This document shows, in pieces, positions 7,080-13,937 of a stretch of 18,474 bases of DNA (positions are counted from its first letter, which is position 1; each line of letters starts with the position of its first letter). Below the pieces are notes generated by a model. That model saw nothing but the letters and a program-made list of their open reading frames with translations. It was not told where the DNA came from and did no database searches. Origin of the DNA: Oscillospiraceae bacterium (GTDB taxonomy: Bacteria; Bacillota; Clostridia; Oscillospirales; Oscillospiraceae); the NCBI GenBank assembly GCA_020025675.1, contig JAHHRS010000041.1:1-18474 (forward strand). Direction: 5' to 3'. A program made the translations under genes and the position numbers.

Positions 7080-7457
7080 ATGAAATCTGTACGCCAGAAT
7101 GGAACAATGAAACTCCTTCTGATGGAGCGCTCCCTTAAAACAGAGGATCTTGCCAGACGGCTGAATATATCGGTGGAAACTATCCGTCGGGATATTAACG
7201 AGCTTGAGGCAGAGAAGGTTATAAAAAAGGTATACGGCGGAATTGAACTTATTCCCGATTCCAGAAGAGTTACCGAGATGGCGGAGTGGGAGGCGAGACT
7301 TACCAACTGCCACACTGAAAAGGTGCAGATAGCCTCAAGAGCTTTGGAGTTTATCCCTGACGGGGCAACGGTGGCTCTGGATATTGGTACAACCACCTAC
7401 GAGCTGTCCAACCTGCTTACAGAGAAACAGCCTCTCTGCAAAGGATTGTGGCTTTAA
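7080..7457 (+). pseudogene. DeoR-family regulator, truncated
   Basis: I place the start at ATG 7080 behind GGGAGA (7065-7070). The 125 residues begin with a DeoR helix-turn-helix: LKTEDLARRLNISVETIRRD at about 19-38, then VIKKVYGGIELI, the standard wing. The effector domain starts with DGATVALDIGTTTYEL (about 94-109), matching the sugar-phosphate sensor domain, but homology stops near residue 117 and the protein ends with an unrelated PLCKGLWL. DeoR proteins are normally about 250 residues, so half the sensor is gone. The DNA-binding domain is intact and a good promoter remains, so a short DNA-binding protein could still be made, but the regulator as such is broken. Confidence 0.8.
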
Positions 7458-7578
7458 TGCTCACAGATACCCTGCAAAGAGGCTGAAAATCCATACTGAA
7501 AAGACCGGTAAAGCTGTCACATGAGTGGGAAAATCTGAACCCGTTCCAGCTGCAATCCTGTGCAGAATGAAAAAATAA
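7438..7578 (+). pseudogene. 3' tail of an unidentified gene fused behind the truncated deoR
   Basis: In the frame starting at 7438 the DNA reads as plausible protein (KDCGFNAHRYPAKRLKIHTE, then TGKAVT), meets a TGA at 7522-7524 where TGG would give T-W-V-G, continues VGKSEPVPAAILCRMKK and ends at TAA 7576-7578, six bases before a terminator. This looks like the last 46 or so codons of a + strand gene with its own stop and terminator, joined by deletion to deoR. I do not recognise the family. Confidence 0.4.
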
Positions 7579-7583
7579 AAATC

Positions 7584-7616
7584 AGGCCGGATACAATATT
7601 TTGTATCCGGCCTTTT
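7584..7616. terminator. Bidirectional intrinsic terminator
   Basis: AGGCCGGATACAA at 7584-7596 and TTGTATCCGGCCT at 7601-7613 form a perfect 13-bp stem with a 4-base loop. TTTT follows on the + strand, and the - strand reads TGATTTTTATTTTTTC beyond the stem. It can end both the + strand remnant and the convergent dehydrogenase transcript coming from 7706. Confidence 0.9.
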
Positions 7617-7705
7617 CATACCTTATTAGCTTTATAGATAACCCGTGGCCCTATCCTGTACTTGGAGATAGAGCCTCAGGCGTTTTATTTCAGTGTGTAA
7701 TGCTG

Positions 7706-8860
7706 TCACTTGCCAAGCCTTGCCATAAAATCACGTCCCAGCTTATCGGCGTCAATAATGGCAGCCTTGAGAATTTTTTTGTTTACGGGGATAGGTTCGT
7801 GATGGATAAGGATATTGTGGTTTAGGGTATGCTCCGCAATGGTCTCCAGATTTTCCTCAGTGCATTCTATACCGATTTGCTCAAGGGTAACGGGCAAATC
7901 TGAGTCATACATGAATTGCATCAAGTCGTTAATTTCGTCTATGGGAGTATTCTCCAGAGTGAGCTGACAGATAAGACCGAAGGCAACCACTTCACCGTGC
8001 AGATACTTTTTGCATCCCGGAATATTGGAAAATCCGTTATGAAAACCGTGGCTGCCGGCCAGTCCGCCGTTTATAAATCCCAGACCGCTGAGAAGAATAT
8101 TGGCTTCAATAACATTTTCTACGGCGGGGGTGACTATGTGAGCCTTTACAGCCCGGAGAGCGGACAAGCCGTCCTCACGGAGAATATTATAGCACTCTCT
8201 GGAAACTGCGGTTCCCACTCTGCAGCTTCTGTAAGTACCGACGCAGGTAGGCGTGCAGGAGTTCAGGCAGGCCTTTGCTTCAAACCATGTTGCAAGGGCG
8301 TCACCTATTCCGGCGGAGAATAACCGTGCCGGCGCATTAACAATAATTTCGGAGTCAACCAGAACCAACTCAGTGCTGCGGCGGGTGGGACGGCCTGAAA
8401 TGTGGACACCCTCACGGGTGTACACTGCTGCCCAGTCTGCTGCGGGAGCGTCGCTGGATGCGGAGGTTGGCACGATAATTCTGGGCATATCAGTTTCATC
8501 AGCAAGGAGCTTTGCAATATCAAGTACCTTACCGCCGCCAACACCTACAAGGACATTGCTGTCAAATTTCCTTACTGTCTCGGCAAGTTCTGCAACATTT
8601 TCCATGCAGCATTCACCGATGAAGCTTATTACTTCATAGCTGCAGCTGCATTTATCCTCAATGGATTTAATCTTTTCCGAAATTATGTCGTATACGCCGC
8701 TGTCAATCAGAAATAAGAAACGGCTACCGTATTTACTTCCGTACTTAAACACATTAAGAAATTCATCGGTCCCCTGAATATATTTAGAGGGGGATTCATA
8801 GGCCCTTGAGGTACCTGTAAGCAGTATACTTCCTCGGGAAAGTTCTTGAGTATCGCCCAT
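7706..8860 (-). CDS. GldA-family (iron/zinc-dependent) alcohol/polyol dehydrogenase
   Basis: A 384-residue protein; the start ATG (8858-8860) follows AGGAGA by about seven bases. It has the NAD-binding GVGGGKVLD (about 106-114), PTSASSDAP (131-139) and the metal-site signatures of glycerol dehydrogenases: D187 in GIGDALATWFEAKA, H271 in GSHGFHNGF and H288 in YLHGEVVAFG. Family members oxidise glycerol or other vicinal polyols, or reduce hydroxy-aldehydes and ketones, with NAD(H) in the cytoplasm. A Cys-rich loop (about 197-213: C-x3-C-x3-C-x6-C) is noticeable. The gene has its own promoter and LacI-type operator and shares that operator with the transporter operon, so it probably reduces or oxidises an intermediate of the same pathway. 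Glycerol itself is not implied. Confidence 0.8.
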   Translation of the reverse strand: MGDTQELSRGSILLTGTSRAYESPSKYIQGTDEFLNVFKYGSKYGSRFLFLIDSGVYDIISEKIKSIEDKCSCSYEVISFIGECCMENVAELAETVRKFDSNVLVGVGGGKVLDIAKLLADETDMPRIIVPTSASSDAPAADWAAVYTREGVHISGRPTRRSTELVLVDSEIIVNAPARLFSAGIGDALATWFEAKACLNSCTPTCVGTYRSCRVGTAVSRECYNILREDGLSALRAVKAHIVTPAVENVIEANILLSGLGFINGGLAGSHGFHNGFSNIPGCKKYLHGEVVAFGLICQLTLENTPIDEINDLMQFMYDSDLPVTLEQIGIECTEENLETIAEHTLNHNILIHHEPIPVNKKILKAAIIDADKLGRDFMARLGK

Positions 8861-8899
8861 ATCAAATTCTCCTTTTTTACAATATTTTACTCGAAATAC

Positions 8900-8914
8900 A
8901 GTCCGTTGCGGACT
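8900..8914. promoter_or_regulatory. Inverted repeat in the dehydrogenase gene leader
   Basis: AGTCCG-TTG-CGGACT is a perfect 6-bp dyad with a 3-base centre, lying about 10-25 bases after the predicted transcript start and 40 bases before the start codon. It could be a second regulator's operator or a stabilising hairpin. Confidence 0.3.
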
Positions 8915-8930
8915 TCAAAACAACGAGTTA

Positions 8931-8960
8931 ATTGTATCATCAGGAAAAAACTCATGTCAA
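8931..8960 (-). promoter_or_regulatory. Promoter of the GldA-family gene
   Basis: On the - strand TTGACA (8955-8960) and TACAAT (8931-8936) are separated by 18 bases. Transcription should begin near 8924, leaving a leader of about 64 bases. The operator-like CAAACGTTTG lies 11 bases upstream of the -35 box. Confidence 0.75.
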
Positions 8961-8971
8961 ACTCAAAAACG

Positions 8972-8981
8972 CAAACGTTTG
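8972..8981. promoter_or_regulatory. LacI-family operator, upstream of the dehydrogenase promoter
   Basis: CAAACGTTTG is a perfect 10-base palindrome with the central CG typical of LacI/GalR sites. It is ten bases past the stop codon of the lacI-type gene and is centred at about -52 of the dehydrogenase promoter. A near-identical site precedes the transporter operon. Confidence 0.7.
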
Positions 8982-8990
8982 TTTTTTGCA

Positions 8991-10019
8991 TCAATCGGTA
9001 TTAGACGGCGCATGCTTACCTGAACGACCTCGGAATTCTATGCAGGAATCCCTGACTGTCAGCCTGCTTGGAATATATACCTTTGCAGGCACGGAATGGA
9101 GCTGATTTATTCTGCTTATAAGGAGCTGCACAACAAGATTGCCCATATCCTCCACGGGAATTGACATGGAAGTGAGCATTGGGTCTAAATATCTTATATC
9201 TTCCATATCGTTTATTCCGATTACGGAAATATCTTCGGGAATGGACTTGTGGAATTCCTTTACGGCCTTTAAGACACCGAAATAGGATGCGTCGTTTGCA
9301 CAAATAATGGCAGAACAATCCAAGCCTTTGGAAAGAGCTTTCTTCAAGCCGCTGTAACTGTCACCCGGAGTGAACAAAACATCAACAACAAGGCTTTTAT
9401 CATCTGCAAGTCTGAGTTTTTTTACCATGTCCAGATAAGCAACATAACGTTCCTCTCTGGATGTTTCGCCCAAATAGCATATTCTTTTGTGTCCCAATGA
9501 GGCGAGATAGTCCATTGCGGCGCACACAGAGTCATAACCGCGGCAAATGACACTGTCAATGTTTAAATCCATTTCCTGAAGACCGGTATAAATTAAGTGT
9601 TTATAGCTTTTTTTCAAAACTTTCAGCACATTTGAATCTACCCGGCCTAAAATAATGGCTGCATCACCAATACTGTCAAGGTTATTAAGCTCAGAGACAC
9701 CGATCTGCCCTCTGAGCCTATACCCTTTTTTGAAAAGGCATTCTTCGATAACATGGCGCAGGGAAGAGAGAAACGGATCGGAGAAGAACAGCAGCTCTCT
9801 GGCGAGAATGCAATCTATGACTTTTTCATCAATAACAGGTTTTGGCTTACGCAAATTGCTTGCGGTTTCGTTTATGGAGTATTCCAGTGTTCTGACAGCA
9901 TCCCATATTCGTGCGGTGGTTTTCTTGGATGCTGCAGAAGGGTTGTCTCCGGACAGAACTCTTGAAACTGTTGAGATTGAGACACCTGCTAAATTCGCTA
10001 CGTCTTTCATTGTACTCAT
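8991..10019 (-). CDS. LacI/GalR-family transcriptional regulator
   Basis: 342 residues, the usual family length. Residues 5-24 (KDVANLAGVSISTVSRVLSG) are the LacI helix-turn-helix, and ETASNLRK (51-58) the minor-groove hinge helix. The periplasmic-binding-like sensor follows, with the clostridial FSDPFLSSL segment (about 79-87), ICANDASYFG, DISVIGINDME and a C-terminal RLTVRDSCIEF. The start may be ATG 10019 or the more typical ATG 10010 (MKDVANLAG). No clear ribosome binding site precedes either, so translation may be weak. The gene sits between the two operators and the two transcription units it presumably controls. The sensor sequence does not reveal the ligand. Autoregulation is possible but no CG-type site overlaps its own promoter. 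Confidence 0.9.
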   Translation of the reverse strand: MSTMKDVANLAGVSISTVSRVLSGDNPSAASKKTTARIWDAVRTLEYSINETASNLRKPKPVIDEKVIDCILARELLFFSDPFLSSLRHVIEECLFKKGYRLRGQIGVSELNNLDSIGDAAIILGRVDSNVLKVLKKSYKHLIYTGLQEMDLNIDSVICRGYDSVCAAMDYLASLGHKRICYLGETSREERYVAYLDMVKKLRLADDKSLVVDVLFTPGDSYSGLKKALSKGLDCSAIICANDASYFGVLKAVKEFHKSIPEDISVIGINDMEDIRYLDPMLTSMSIPVEDMGNLVVQLLISRINQLHSVPAKVYIPSRLTVRDSCIEFRGRSGKHAPSNTD

Positions 10020-10050
10020 ATATTATACCAACTTAATAAGTGATAGACTA

Positions 10051-10078
10051 ATTATACAACGATCTGGAATTAAGTCAA
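10051..10078 (-). promoter_or_regulatory. Promoter of the lacI-type gene
   Basis: On the - strand TTGACT (10073-10078) and TATAAT (10051-10056) with a 16-base spacer. Transcription should begin near 10044, about 25 bases before the ATG. The perfect dyad ACTTA-A-TAAGT (10031-10041) sits at the start point. A second TATAAT lies right against the ATG but without a matching -35. Confidence 0.65.
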
Positions 10079-10150
10079 TAGAGGGCAAATTTTTTCCCAA
10101 TATGGGTAATAATGCGTGATAAAGTAGATACTTGTGCAAAATTGCCAAAG

Positions 10151-10160
10151 AAAACGTTTG
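10151..10160. promoter_or_regulatory. LacI-family operator, upstream of the transporter operon promoter
   Basis: AAAACGTTTG, flanked as GAAAACGTTTGC, matches the operator at 8972-8981 in nine of ten positions. It lies 12 bases upstream of the predicted -35 box and is centred at about -52. Confidence 0.65.
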
Positions 10161-10172
10161 CTTTTTTTACTA

Positions 10173-10200
10173 TTGAAAAGTTTCAAAAGATTCATAAAAT
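10173..10200 (+). promoter_or_regulatory. Promoter of the transporter/transketolase operon
   Basis: TTGAAA (10173-10178) and TAAAAT (10195-10200) with a 16-base spacer; transcription should begin near 10207. The -35 is part of a perfect dyad TTGAAA-AG-TTTCAA (10173-10186), which could be a site for a further regulator. The weak -10 and -35 match a promoter that needs activation. Confidence 0.5.
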
Positions 10201-10263
10201 GAAAAATAGCTTTAACAGAAGTAGAGAGCATACGAATATTAAAAACAGAAAGGAAAAAAACAA

Positions 10264-11397
10264 ATGAAGAAAATTTTTGCGTTAATTCTATGCCTGTGTA
10301 TGATTTTTACACTTGCGGCATGCGGCGAAAAGCCGGAGAACCCTGCTGATGACACCGTTTCCGAGGAGGCAGCGTCCACTGCGGGTTCTGACCTGACATG
10401 GGGGCTGAAGCCCTTTGAAGAGACCCAGAAAATTCGCCTGGCTCTGTTCACCGGTTCCATTCAGTCTTACCCCGTTTACTTTGCAGATCAGCTGGGTGTT
10501 TTCGAGGCACTGAATATTGAACCTGAAATTTTATGGTTCACCGGCGGTCCGGCAATGCTTGAGGCAGGCTCCGACTGGGATATGTGCTCATTGGGAATCG
10601 GCGGTATTGCAATCGGCCTTTCAACCTATGATTACAGTTTTATTGAGGCTACCGACTACGAAGACAATATGGCTGTATTTGTGCGTCCGGACTCTGAAAT
10701 TGCCAAGGACCCCACAAATCCGGAGGTTTGGAAGGGCGCCGAGTGCGTTTACCCCGCCGGCACCTCTGCTCAGATGGTTTTGGCAGCATACCTTAATACC
10801 ATGGGTCTGACACTCAATGACGTTGTGAGTACAAATGCTGACGTATCCAACGCACTTACTGTATTTTCAGGCGGCACAGGTGATGTTCTTGCAGTGTGGA
10901 ATGCCATTGCATTTGCAGCTGAGGACGCAGGCTTTGTCCGTGTAACCGACTGCGGCAAGCTTGGCAACAGCCCTATCTGCGGCAGTTTCACTCACCCTGA
11001 TTTCCTCAAAGACAATCTTGATTTGGTATCTACTGTTGTTGCTGTTTCCAGACTTGCAAACGAGTGGGCATATGAGAATCCGGAAGTTGCATCGGAGATG
11101 TTCTACAACCACTGCGAGGAAGAAGGTTTCCTGGTCACTGAGGATGTTGCAAGCAGAATAGTAGAGTGGTTTGCAGGGCCCACTGTTGAGGAATACCTGA
11201 ATGCTTTCACTACGGAAGGTGCTTTTGATGAAGGCGCAGGACGGAACCTGTTAAAGGTTGAGGAGCAGATACTCAACGGCTATGACTTCTTTGTAAATGA
11301 AGGCAAGTACACCGTTGAACAGCGCAACCAGTGGCTTGCTGATAATCGTGTAGATGCCTCAGTTGCCAACCGGGTTGCGGAACTTCTCGGAAAATAA
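10264..11397 (+). CDS. TauA/NMT1-type ABC substrate-binding lipoprotein
   Basis: 377 residues with an ATG behind AAAGGAAA. Residues 1-20 are a lipoprotein signal (MKK, hydrophobic core, LAAC lipobox, C20 lipidated), then an acidic linker to about 45. The mature domain shows IRLALFTGSIQSYPVYFADQ, QLGVFEALNIEPEILWFTGG and later KGAECVYPAGTSAQMVLAAYL, the order seen in TauA/SsuA/NMT1 proteins that bind sulfonates, nitrate, thiamine precursors or aromatic acids. It is anchored outside the membrane and hands its ligand to the permeases encoded just downstream. A strong stem-loop after the gene probably raises its level over the membrane parts. The ligand is not readable from the sequence. Confidence 0.85.
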   Translation: MKKIFALILCLCMIFTLAACGEKPENPADDTVSEEAASTAGSDLTWGLKPFEETQKIRLALFTGSIQSYPVYFADQLGVFEALNIEPEILWFTGGPAMLEAGSDWDMCSLGIGGIAIGLSTYDYSFIEATDYEDNMAVFVRPDSEIAKDPTNPEVWKGAECVYPAGTSAQMVLAAYLNTMGLTLNDVVSTNADVSNALTVFSGGTGDVLAVWNAIAFAAEDAGFVRVTDCGKLGNSPICGSFTHPDFLKDNLDLVSTVVAVSRLANEWAYENPEVASEMFYNHCEEEGFLVTEDVASRIVEWFAGPTVEEYLNAFTTEGAFDEGAGRNLLKVEEQILNGYDFFVNEGKYTVEQRNQWLADNRVDASVANRVAELLGK

Positions 11398-11422
11398 AAC
11401 AAAAAAACATTAAGATACAGAT

Positions 11423-11453
11423 AATGGGCCGGTCTGACTCAGGCCGGCCTATT
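11423..11453 (+). terminator. Stem-loop between binding-protein and permease genes (attenuator or mRNA stabiliser)
   Basis: Positions 11423-11436 pair with 11440-11453 in a 14-bp GC-rich stem (two G-U wobbles) with a 3-base loop, followed by only GTTTG. Without a proper T run it should act as a leaky terminator or a 3'-end protector for the binding-protein message, as commonly found after the first gene of importer operons. Confidence 0.7.
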
Positions 11454-11527
11454 GTTTGAAAATACTTGTTTCGTGCCCTGCGGCACTGAGCTTTATTTTA
11501 GTTAGTTTAGAAAGTAGAGGGATTAAA

Positions 11528-12364
11528 TTGAAAGACTCGTCTGTTACTATGACAAATAAACAAATGGTGGCAAACGTAAAGGAAAAACAAAGGAAAATAC
11601 GATACAGGGATATGGTCCTTTCTGTGTGTGCGCTTTTGCTTTTTCTTATTATCTGGGAATGTCTGGTTATGTTTGAGCTGGTGGACAGCAGAAAACTTTG
11701 CAGCTTTCTTGATGTTATGAAGTTGTTTATCGTAAAGCTTTCCGACCCGAATCCTGACGGCTCGGTTCTTCTTGTAAATATATGGTCAAGTCTGGAAGTG
11801 GCTTTGACCGGCTACCTGCTTGCACTGATAATAGGTATTCCCCTTGGCTGGCTTATGGGCTGGTATAGGGGGTTTGACGCATTTATGCGGCCTATATTTG
11901 AAATAATTCGTCCTATCCCCCCGGTGTCATGGATACCGCTTACAATAGTGTGGATGGGCATCGGCCTTCAGTCCAAGGCTTTCATCGTATTTTTCTCAGC
12001 CTTTGTTCCCTGCCTTATTAACTCCTATACCGGGATAAGGCAGACCAGAGAAGTACTTATAAATGTGGGAAAGACATTTGGTGCATCCAATTTTACCTGT
12101 TTTCGTAAGGTAGGCATTCCCTCTTCTATGACCATGACTTTTGCAGGTATAAAGGTTGCCATCGGCAATGCGTGGGCAACTCTTGTGGCGGCGGAAATGC
12201 TGGCGGCATCAAGCGGACTTGGTTACATGATACTGATGGGCCGTAACTACGGCCGTGTTGACCTGGTAATTCTGGGAATCGTTGTAATCGGTGTCCTCGG
12301 CGTAATTATATCTTTCCTTATTGCTTCCTGTGAGAATATTGTGTTGAGGTGGAAAAAAGTATGA
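11528..12364 (+). CDS. ABC importer permease, SsuC/TauC type (first of two)
   Basis: I place the start at TTG 11528, six bases after AGAGGG (11516-11521), giving 278 residues; an upstream TTG at 11456 would start inside the stem-loop, and ATG 11549 has no ribosome binding site. The protein has a cytoplasmic N-terminus, a first helix at about 28-48, and a BPD_transp-1 domain with helices near 82-112, 135-165, 205-228 and 245-268. PIPPVSWIPLTIVW (129-142) is the family hallmark, and INVGKTFGASNFTCFRKVGIP (about 178-198) is the ATPase-contacting EAA loop, starting with IN rather than E-A-A. It overlaps the next gene in ATGA, so the two subunits are translationally coupled. Confidence 0.85.
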   Translation: MKDSSVTMTNKQMVANVKEKQRKIRYRDMVLSVCALLLFLIIWECLVMFELVDSRKLCSFLDVMKLFIVKLSDPNPDGSVLLVNIWSSLEVALTGYLLALIIGIPLGWLMGWYRGFDAFMRPIFEIIRPIPPVSWIPLTIVWMGIGLQSKAFIVFFSAFVPCLINSYTGIRQTREVLINVGKTFGASNFTCFRKVGIPSSMTMTFAGIKVAIGNAWATLVAAEMLAASSGLGYMILMGRNYGRVDLVILGIVVIGVLGVIISFLIASCENIVLRWKKV

Positions 12365-13179
12365 GCAAAGTAGCAAGAGAAAACCTAAGCGCTGCGGAAA
12401 TCAGAGAGCAGCGCATGAAGGTTTTATATAAATTCCTTCCTGTAATCTCGATTATGACCATTATAGTTCTGTGGCTTGTTGCAGCGGGCAGCAGTTCGGG
12501 AAACTTTCCTTCACCGGCGGATGTATGGGAACGTACTGTAAGACTGTTTACACATCCTGTAAAAAAGAAAAATCTCTTTCTCCACATTCTGGCAAGCCTT
12601 AACCGTGTCGGTCTGGCACTGCTGTTTAACTGGACGGTTGGTATTGCTTTCGGTGTAATGATAGGCTGGTATCCCAAACTGAGGGCATTCTTTTCTCCGC
12701 TGTTTGACGCCTTTCGAGCAATCCCCCCGCTGGCTTGGATTCCGCTCATAACCCTGTGGAACGGAACGGGAGAGCTGTCTAAAGTAATTATAGTTATTTT
12801 CGGCTCTCTGCAGAGCATCGTCATTAATGTTAAGGCGGGTTTAAGCACCGTTGACAAGATGTATCTGGATGTGGGTACGGTTTTCAACGCAACACCTACA
12901 CAGAGACTGTTCAAAATTGCAATTCCATCTTCCCTTGATGCTATTTTTGCAGGTATCCGTACTTCCACCAGTACCGCATGGATGGTTGTTCTGGCAGCTG
13001 AAATGCTGGGCGCAGGCAATGCCGGTGTGGGCCTTCTCATATCCCGCGGTATGGATTCGATGGATATGCCTCTCGTTTTGACAGGTATGATTGCAATAGG
13101 ACTTGTAGGCGCACTTCTCGCTATAATTACGCAGTTTGCAGAAAGGTTGATTTGTCCATGGACCAGAAAAACAAAGTAA
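12361..13179 (+). CDS. ABC importer permease, SsuC/TauC type (second of two)
   Basis: 272 residues; the start ATG overlaps the previous stop codon (ATGA) and follows GAGGTGG by eight bases. A long charged N-terminus (1-24), a helix at 25-43, then the BPD_transp-1 domain with AIPPLAWIPLITLW (120-133), an EAA-loop region DVGTVFNATPTQRLFKIAIP (170-189) and helices up to about 256. It differs clearly from the first permease, so the translocation pore is probably a heterodimer, whereas SsuC/TauC-type systems normally use two copies of one permease. Its 3' end overlaps the first ATPase gene. A long antisense open frame opposite this gene is a shadow. Confidence 0.85.
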   Translation: MSKVARENLSAAEIREQRMKVLYKFLPVISIMTIIVLWLVAAGSSSGNFPSPADVWERTVRLFTHPVKKKNLFLHILASLNRVGLALLFNWTVGIAFGVMIGWYPKLRAFFSPLFDAFRAIPPLAWIPLITLWNGTGELSKVIIVIFGSLQSIVINVKAGLSTVDKMYLDVGTVFNATPTQRLFKIAIPSSLDAIFAGIRTSTSTAWMVVLAAEMLGAGNAGVGLLISRGMDSMDMPLVLTGMIAIGLVGALLAIITQFAERLICPWTRKTK

Positions 13180-13925
13180 TCCTTAAACTCGAAAATATAA
13201 ATCAAGGATATATAGTAAAGGATGATATAAAGCAGGTAGTAGACAATGTATCCATGGAGGTCAGAGACAATGAATTTCTGGTTGTTCTCGGCCCCGGACA
13301 TTGCGGTAAGACTGTGCTTATGAATATTATTGCCGGAATAGAATCTCCCGTATCCGGCAGCGTATATCTTGACGGTGAGAAAATAACCGGAAGCGATAAG
13401 CGGATAGGAATGGTATTCCAGTCCCTGAACCTGATGCCTTGGCGCACGGTTATGGGTAATGTGGAATTCGGCCTTGAAATCTCCGGAATGGAAAAGAAGG
13501 AGCGGCGGAAGATAGCCCAGAAATATATAGATCTTGTGGGTCTTACAGGCTTTGAAAATTCCTATCCCAGCCAGCTCTCCGGAGGCATGAAACAGCGTGT
13601 AGGTATTGCACGTGCCTATACCAACAGTCCGGAAATATTGCTTATGGATGAGCCTTTCGGCCAGCTGGATGCACAGACCAGATACTCCATGCAGGAAGAG
13701 GTTCTGCGTATCTGGGAAAAGGAAAAGCGCACAATTATTTTTGTTACAAATAATATAGAAGAGGCAGTTTATCTTGCCGACCGTATTGTTCTGCTGAGTA
13801 ATTGTCCTGCTAAAGTTAAGCAGGTTTATGATTTAAGCAAACTTGAAAGACCCAGAAACGTTACAGATCCGGAGTTTTTACGTATTCGTAAGGATATTTC
13901 GGACAACACAGACCTTGCACTTTGA
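13158..13925 (+). CDS. ABC importer ATPase, SsuB/TauB type, with altered Walker A and H-loop
   Basis: 255 residues from ATG 13158; TTG 13152 (five bases after AAAGG) is an in-frame alternative. The gene overlaps the permease gene by 22 bases. The Walker A is GPGHCGKT (45-52), with His where the family has Gly or Ser and Val instead of Thr after it. Q-loop Q88, signature LSGGMKQR (140-147) and Walker B LLMDEP with E165 are normal. The switch histidine is missing: the family's T-H-D/N is TNN here, with Asn at 198. The protein therefore offers a good signature to its partner but a poor ATP pocket of its own. The C-terminal regulatory stretch seen in some ATPases is absent. Read with the next gene, it is one half of an asymmetric heterodimer. 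Confidence 0.85.
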   Translation: MDQKNKVILKLENINQGYIVKDDIKQVVDNVSMEVRDNEFLVVLGPGHCGKTVLMNIIAGIESPVSGSVYLDGEKITGSDKRIGMVFQSLNLMPWRTVMGNVEFGLEISGMEKKERRKIAQKYIDLVGLTGFENSYPSQLSGGMKQRVGIARAYTNSPEILLMDEPFGQLDAQTRYSMQEEVLRIWEKEKRTIIFVTNNIEEAVYLADRIVLLSNCPAKVKQVYDLSKLERPRNVTDPEFLRIRKDISDNTDLAL

Positions 13926-13937
13926 CGGGAGGCAACA

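Noticed and set aside
8900..8990. CcpA catabolite-response site in place of a local LacI operator
   Set aside because: A cre-like reading of CAAACGTTTG cannot be fully excluded, but two near-identical sites flanking a local lacI-type gene make the local regulator the simpler explanation.
11456..11527. Upstream TTG start for the first permease
   Set aside because: It begins right at the hairpin after the binding-protein gene and has no ribosome binding site; TTG 11528 has AGAGGG at good spacing.
12318..13301. 327-codon open frame antisense to the second permease
   Set aside because: It lies opposite a clear ABC permease with family motifs, has no ribosome binding site and no recognisable family; a codon-usage shadow.
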